NCBI GenBank assembly: GCA_027257055.1
Contig: JAPVLO010000153.1
Location: 8,928,001-8,992,000, forward strand
Origin: Cephalopachus bancanus
Taxonomy: Eukaryota; Chordata; Mammalia; Primates; Tarsiidae
Reading direction: 5' to 3'
Length of the DNA: 64,000 bases
Each line of letters begins with the position of its first letter. The stretch's first letter is position 1. The notes beneath the pieces were generated by a model. The model made no database searches. It had not been told where the DNA came from and worked only from the letters and a program-made list of their open reading frames with translations. Of the stretch, positions 59,461 through 64,000 are shown piece after piece. A program made the position numbers and the translations under genes.

Positions 59461-59800
59461 GAGACTGGGTCCAGTGGCTCATGCCTGTCATTCCCAGCAC
59501 TTTGGGAGGTCAGAGGAGGAGGATGACTTGAGCCCAGAAGTTCGACACCAGCCTAGGCAACATAATGAGATCCTGGCTGTACAAAATAATAATAATAATA
59601 GTAATAATAATAATGATAATAATAAATAAAATTAGCTAGGTGTGGTGACATACATCTGCAGTCTCAGCTACTCAAGAGGCTGAGGTGAGAGGACACAGGC
59701 TGAGGTGAAAGGCTGTGGTGAGCACTGCACTCTAGCCTGGGTGACAGTGACAGTGAGATCCTGATAATACATAAATAAATAGAACAGAATAGAATAGAAT
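59461..59800 (+). mobile_element. Old Alu (AluJ-like) with an expanded (AAT)n linker
   Basis: 'ggtccagtggctcatgcctg', 'gcactttgggaggtcagagg', then about 45 bp of (AAT)n in the middle linker (59587-59631), 'cagctactcaagaggctgag' with a small internal duplication, 'ctctagcctgggtgacagtg' and an (AATAG)n tail. Confidence 0.88.
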
Positions 59801-60130
59801 AGAATATGGGCTTTGGGGAAAGGAGGACTAACCATTTATTTGGTATTAATTATCATATGCTATGTTCTGTGCTAGATATAACCCTTAAGTAGGTTCTGTG
59901 CTAGACGTGACCCTTAAGTATATGCTGTTAGCCTTACTTTACAAATAGAAAGCTGCTTACCAACATAGATGCAAAACTGCAGATTTCAGTTCATTGGTTG
60001 TGCCAGATCAGCACTAATATCATCAAGTTCTCCAAATCTCAAGAGTGCCATGAGACTATCCTGAGGAACTTCGTGTTTTTTTTAAAGCAACATCTACATG
60101 GGGGAGGAAGAAATGTGAGGTATTAGTCAA
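59801..60130. other. Unassigned sequence with a short tandem duplication
   Basis: 'tctgtgctagatataaccct' (about 59865) is repeated as 'tctgtgctagacgtgaccct' (about 59896), both followed by 'taagta'. Possibly a MIR remnant. Confidence 0.45.
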
Positions 60131-60179
60131 AGTGTATAAAGTTTCAATTATGAAAAATAAACAAGCTCAGAATGTCTCC

Positions 60180-60458
60180 TTAGTATATAGGGTCTGTGAT
60201 GAACAATACTGTGTTGTATACTTTAAAACATCCTAAGAAGGTAGATCTTATATTAAGTACTCTTACTTCAGAAGGAAAAAGGAAAACCCAGATGGGCAGA
60301 AGGAAACTTTTGGATGGAATGGGTGAGTTTATGGTATTGATAGTGAGAATGGTTTGAAGGTACCACAGGTGCATACTTATCTTTAGACTCATCCAATTGC
60401 ATGCATTAAATATGTGCAGCTTTTCATATATCAAGTCTATTCTAATAAAGCAGTTAAA
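60180..60458 (+). mobile_element. Old L1 (L1M) 3' end
   Basis: 'aacaatactgtgttgtatac', 'aagaaggtagatcttatat', then 'ggtttgaaggtaccacaggt', 'cattaaatatgtgcagcttt', 'tctaataaagcagttaaaaa': two 3'UTR segments of the L1MB/MC type in forward orientation. Confidence 0.72.
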
Positions 60459-62320
60459 AAGAAAAGAAGATTCACCCTCCAGTTTTGATCAGCTGTTATT
60501 ATATCATACTTAAGCTCTTCAGATTTCAATCAACAGCTAAGTCTTTGAAAATTAGCACTGTGAGTGTCAAAAATGGTTTTACTGGTGAAATGAAGGACTT
60601 GTCAGTCATCATGATGAATATCAGAAATGGATTCTCAATGATAAAATTCAAAATAATCAAGGTTGGGATCTGGGTATTGTCAAGATGCTCCCCCCACATG
60701 TATGAACAGGTTGTAGGAATCCATTGAGACCTGTGGCTGTCCTTGTAGGATGGCATTGAGGTATTGTCTACAGGCAGTCTCGTTTTCAGCCACTGGTTAG
60801 AAGGATTTCTGGCTGCTTAGTGCCAGAGCACTGAGTCCTACTTCTGGAATATTGTTGCTTCTGCCTCAAGAGAAAATTTTAGTCAAGAGATGGAATCTAT
60901 CAAGCTCACAGTTAGAGAAACTGTCCTGGGTCTGCTTTCTAAAAGAATGTTTAATAAAGGGTCTGCTTTTGTGTAAGAATTTTTTTAAAAAGCACAGTTG
61001 GTTCATATAAGAAACCAGCTCTCACCTGGAAGAGTTTGTGGTGACTGAGGTGAAAAATAGATGCAGAAATATTTGCCACTCACAGGCACTTTGGTAGTGG
61101 GTGAGCCAGTTCACTTGAAGCTCATTGTGCAACAGACGTTTCTTTATCAAGATATAGCAGCTAATGTGGGATCAGGGAAGTTGCACCTTTTGTTAGACTT
61201 ATACTCTTATCTACACCACCATCATCCCCAAGGTTGAAAAACAGATGATGGAAAATATTCAATAGGAGAACTCAGATGGACACAAAGATTTCTTTGATAA
61301 TAGGGAGGTATGTGGAGGTCTTTACAGACTCATAATTACCATCAATACCAGGGTAATACTGTAGCAAAAGAAAGCATATCTTGAAGTAAAGCTGGGTTGA
61401 TTCAGAACAAATGTCAGAAGTTGCTTTATATAAATTATTGAGATCAATGTCTTTATCATTTAGTCAATTCTCTTTCTCTTGTAAAAGAGTGTCTAAGAGA
61501 AGGAATGACTTCTTAGTTGTGTGTTAGATTGAGCTTTGTACTGTTAAGGTTCCACGAACACAGTCATTTAGTATTGTGTTAATAACACACATTTGTTGGA
61601 TGGGTTATAGGGGACTTCAGATTTTTAGCCATCTGTGAATACTCAAAAAATCCACTTGATCCAGTGCATGCACAACAAGAGTCCTTTAAGGAATGCTGTT
61701 TGTGGCTGTCACTCTCCTTTTAGTTGACATTAACAGGAAATCTGAAAAAGGAAAATGATAAGGATGTTTTAAGATTTGTGGCTGTAAAGGATTTGCCATC
61801 TTCATTTCAATTGGCTTAAGGAAGGCAATGGAAAGATATTGTGCTAAAGGTTGAGTGTACTTTGAATCTTCAAGCCGAATCCCCATAACTTAAGCCTCAA
61901 GTTTGCAAAACACTTGGAAGACTAGGGTCCACCCTGCCTGGATTGCCAACTTTGAAAGTGGTTATTTGGAAGGTTGATGCTGTGGTGTTTCTTCTTAATT
62001 TGCGTGACAGTCTTAAAGCACCTTTTCCCTGGCCTGCATGAACTTGTTTGCTTTGTTTAATTTTATTTCATATTTTGATCATTTAAGATCTGAGGAGAAC
62101 CTCTCAGTAGTTACATACAGTAAAATTTGAGCAACTTCTTACTGATTCAGATCTGCTCCCAGAGACTATGCTGGGGTGGGTGAAGTGGTTATCAATACCA
62201 CTTCCCTTTGAGCATCAGGGAAAGCTCATAAGAAAGAAGTGAATACTGGTCAGGTAGGTTTACGATGGATGCGAATGGAGATCATAGCGTCACACTTTAT
62301 AGAAAGAGTAGCCAGGCAGC
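60459..62320. other. Unique intronic sequence, nothing recognised
   Basis: No family, exon or RNA gene supported. Short open frames at 60485-60756 and 61686-61886 resemble nothing I know. Confidence 0.4.
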
Positions 62321-62321
62321 C

Positions 62322-62416
62322 AGAGAAGAGGAGGGAGGGAAGGAGAGAAAGAGGGAGGGAGGAAGGGAAAGGAGGAAAAGAAGGAGGAACAGGAAGGAGA
62401 GAGGGAGGGAGGATGG
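62322..62416. repeat. (GGGA/GGAA)n polypurine tract
   Basis: About 95 bp of almost pure purine on the plus strand (gagggagggaaggagagaaa...). Two overlapping Arg/Glu/Gly-rich open frames across it are artefacts. Confidence 0.95.
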
Positions 62417-62873
62417 AAGGACAAGTTTGGAAGAGGGCAGTAGCTTTGCCTCACCAGGAAAACCACAAATGGACAAAGGTTCTAAGAGATCAGAAACTGG
62501 GAAACAGAACCTAGAGAAATTCTTCTAGCAGGAGACAGCCCAGCTAGAGTTTATAGGCTAATTGCATTTTATCAACTTTATTATATATTTTAATGTATTT
62601 AGGCACCCATCTATAATTTCCCAGACCTAGGATGATATTGTATATGCTGTTTTTATCATGAACACTTTCTCTTTCCCTTTCATCTCCTCAGAAGTTGCTA
62701 TTCTTGGTACTAAGTACAGTCAAGAAGGAAATACAGATCTGGAGCTCAAAAGAGCTATGTGGGCCAGAGCTGTGGTGGTGAGTCACTGATACTGTGCTAG
62801 AAATTGGCGATTTAGATGTAGTTTTTGGTTTTGCTATTGTTATAAGAACTTGGACAAATAATTTTTCTCTCTT
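62417..62873. other. Unique intronic sequence, nothing recognised
   Basis: No family assigned. An exon-like stretch at 62693-62778 is discussed among the rejected items. Confidence 0.4.
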
Positions 62874-62874
62874 T

Positions 62875-63004
62875 TTAATTTTTTTGTAGAGATGAGGTCT
62901 TGCTATGTTGCCTAGTCTAGTCTCAAACTCTTGGGCTCAAGCAATCCTATCACCTTGGCTTCCAAAAAGCCTAGGATTATAGGCATGGGCCACCACACCC
63001 AGCC
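62875..63004 (-). mobile_element. Free left Alu monomer (FLAM type)
   Basis: Single reverse arm: 'gagatgaggtcttgctatgt', 'tctcaaactcttgggctcaa', 'ccaccacacccagcc'. No second arm. Confidence 0.85.
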
Positions 63005-63005
63005 A

Positions 63006-64000
63006 ATTTCTTTATTTTAAACAAAAAAAATTTTATTGAGATAGTACAGATTCACGTGCAGTTGTAAGATATAAAACAAAGAGTTCCCTTGTACCTTTCA
63101 CCCAGCTTCCCCCAATGGCAACATCATATTAAATAATAGTATAATATTATATTCAGAATATTGACAATGACACAATCCACGATCCTCTTCATATTTCCCA
63201 AGTTTTACTTGTGCTTGTATGTGTGTATATGTAATTAATGCCATGCAATTTTATCATACTCGTAGTTTTGTGCATCAGTTGATAGTCAAGATACTGAATA
63301 GTTCCATACCCATAAGGATCCCTCGTTTTGATCTTGTATTACCACACCTACTTCCCTTCCATGCCACCCATCCCTCTATCCTAACCCATGGTGACCACTA
63401 ATCTGTTCTAAAATTTCTAAAAGTTTAGCATTTAAAAATGCTATAGAAATGAAATCATGCAGTATGTAACCTTTTGGAATTGTCCCGTTTCACTTATAAT
63501 AATTTCCTGACAATTTATCCAAGTCATTTGTGTCGATAATTTGTTCCTTTTTATATTGCTGAGTAACATTCCATTGTATGGCTGTACTATGGTTTGCTTA
63601 ACTCTTCACTGGTTGAGAAATATTTGGGTTGTTCCTAGGTTTTGACTATTAAGTATAAGGCTAACTAGAGTCATTCAACTACAGAGTTTTCTGTGAACAT
63701 AAGTCTCTATTTCTCTGGAATTAACATCCAAGAGTACAACTGCTAAGTTTTATGGTATTTGCATGCATAGTTTTGAAATATACTGCCAAACTGTTTAACA
63801 GAGTGGCTATACCATTTTATATTCCCATCAGCAGCATACGAGTGATCCAGTTTTTCCACGTTCTCAACAGCGTTTGGTGGTGTCACTATTTTTTATTTAG
63901 CCATTCTGATAGATGTGTAGCAATATCTTATTGTAGTGGTTTTAATTTGCATTTCTCTCATAGCTAATGATGTTGAATATCTTTCCATGTGCTTTTTGAA
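63006..64000 (-). mobile_element. Old L1 (L1M) 3' part, runs off the window
   Basis: Reverse orientation: 'ttttattgagatagtacaga', 'cagcttcccccaatggcaac', 'accactaatctgttctaaaa', 'gagtaacattccattgtatg', 'aaactgtttaacagagtggc', 'gtggttttaatttgcatttc'. No intact frame. Continues past 64000. Confidence 0.85.

Noticed and set aside
62239..62528. Arg/Glu/Gly-rich overlapping frames
   Set aside because: Product of the polypurine tract.
62693..62778. Possible exon: 'tttcatctcctcag' acceptor and 'gtggtggtgagtc' donor
   Set aside because: The splice-like edges are good, but the interior does not match ADAMTS12 or any protein I recognise. No second support.

Overview
The window is nuclear DNA of a primate, almost entirely non-coding and made largely of layered interspersed repeats. 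Dimeric Alu elements occur throughout, which is primate-specific. The youngest Alus are not human-type AluS/AluY: they share 'gagttggagtctcactctg', 'ggccgctcccggccaccgc', 'tttgatttattgtagagatg' and a one-base-shorter 'ggctcagcctg' in the left arm. They also lack the lemur/galago-type Alu signature I know. My best inference is a non-anthropoid primate, probably a tarsier; this is inference only. No bacterial, viral-genome, CRISPR or operon-type content is present.

One protein-coding exon is well supported: 3549-3699 (+). It encodes a stretch of the ADAMTS12 prodomain, with an acceptor AG before it, a donor GT after it, an open frame throughout and a clear match to human ADAMTS12 as I remember it. 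It is probably exon 3. The first 3.5 kb would then be the end of intron 2, and about 60 kb downstream would be intron 3. I looked for the next ADAMTS12 exon and did not find it.

Layout: 1-3.5 kb has one young Alu and two MIRs; then comes the exon. From 3.7 to 8.9 kb there is mostly unique intron with an old L1 and an unassigned repeat. From 9 to 13 kb there are L2 copies (one split by two young Alus) and a MaLR LTR. From 13 to 15 kb there is an unassigned inverted-repeat pair and a CA repeat. From 15 to 17 kb lies an old L1 with an Alu inside it. From 17 to 37 kb there are MIRs, AluJ/FLAM copies, four young-type Alus, a hAT element, simple repeats, an LTR-like block and two 3' stubs of a young L1 family. 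From 37.7 to 38.3 kb there are two mariner relics in divergent orientation. From 39 to 47 kb there are two MaLR LTRs, L1 and Alu. From 49 to 60 kb is an L1-dense block in which a nearly complete 6.4-kb L1 (minus strand, its ORF1 split by an Alu) has inserted into an older, 5'-inverted L1. From 60 kb to the end there are old L1 pieces and unique intron.

Nothing in the window works together as a new system. The observations worth checking are the two-codon change in the ADAMTS12 exon, the lineage-specific Alu family, the nested and inverted L1s, the mariner pair, an unassigned inverted repeat and several local duplications. Most open reading frames seen are Alu, L1 or simple-repeat translations and are not genes. 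Coordinates of old repeats are accurate to roughly 10-50 bases.
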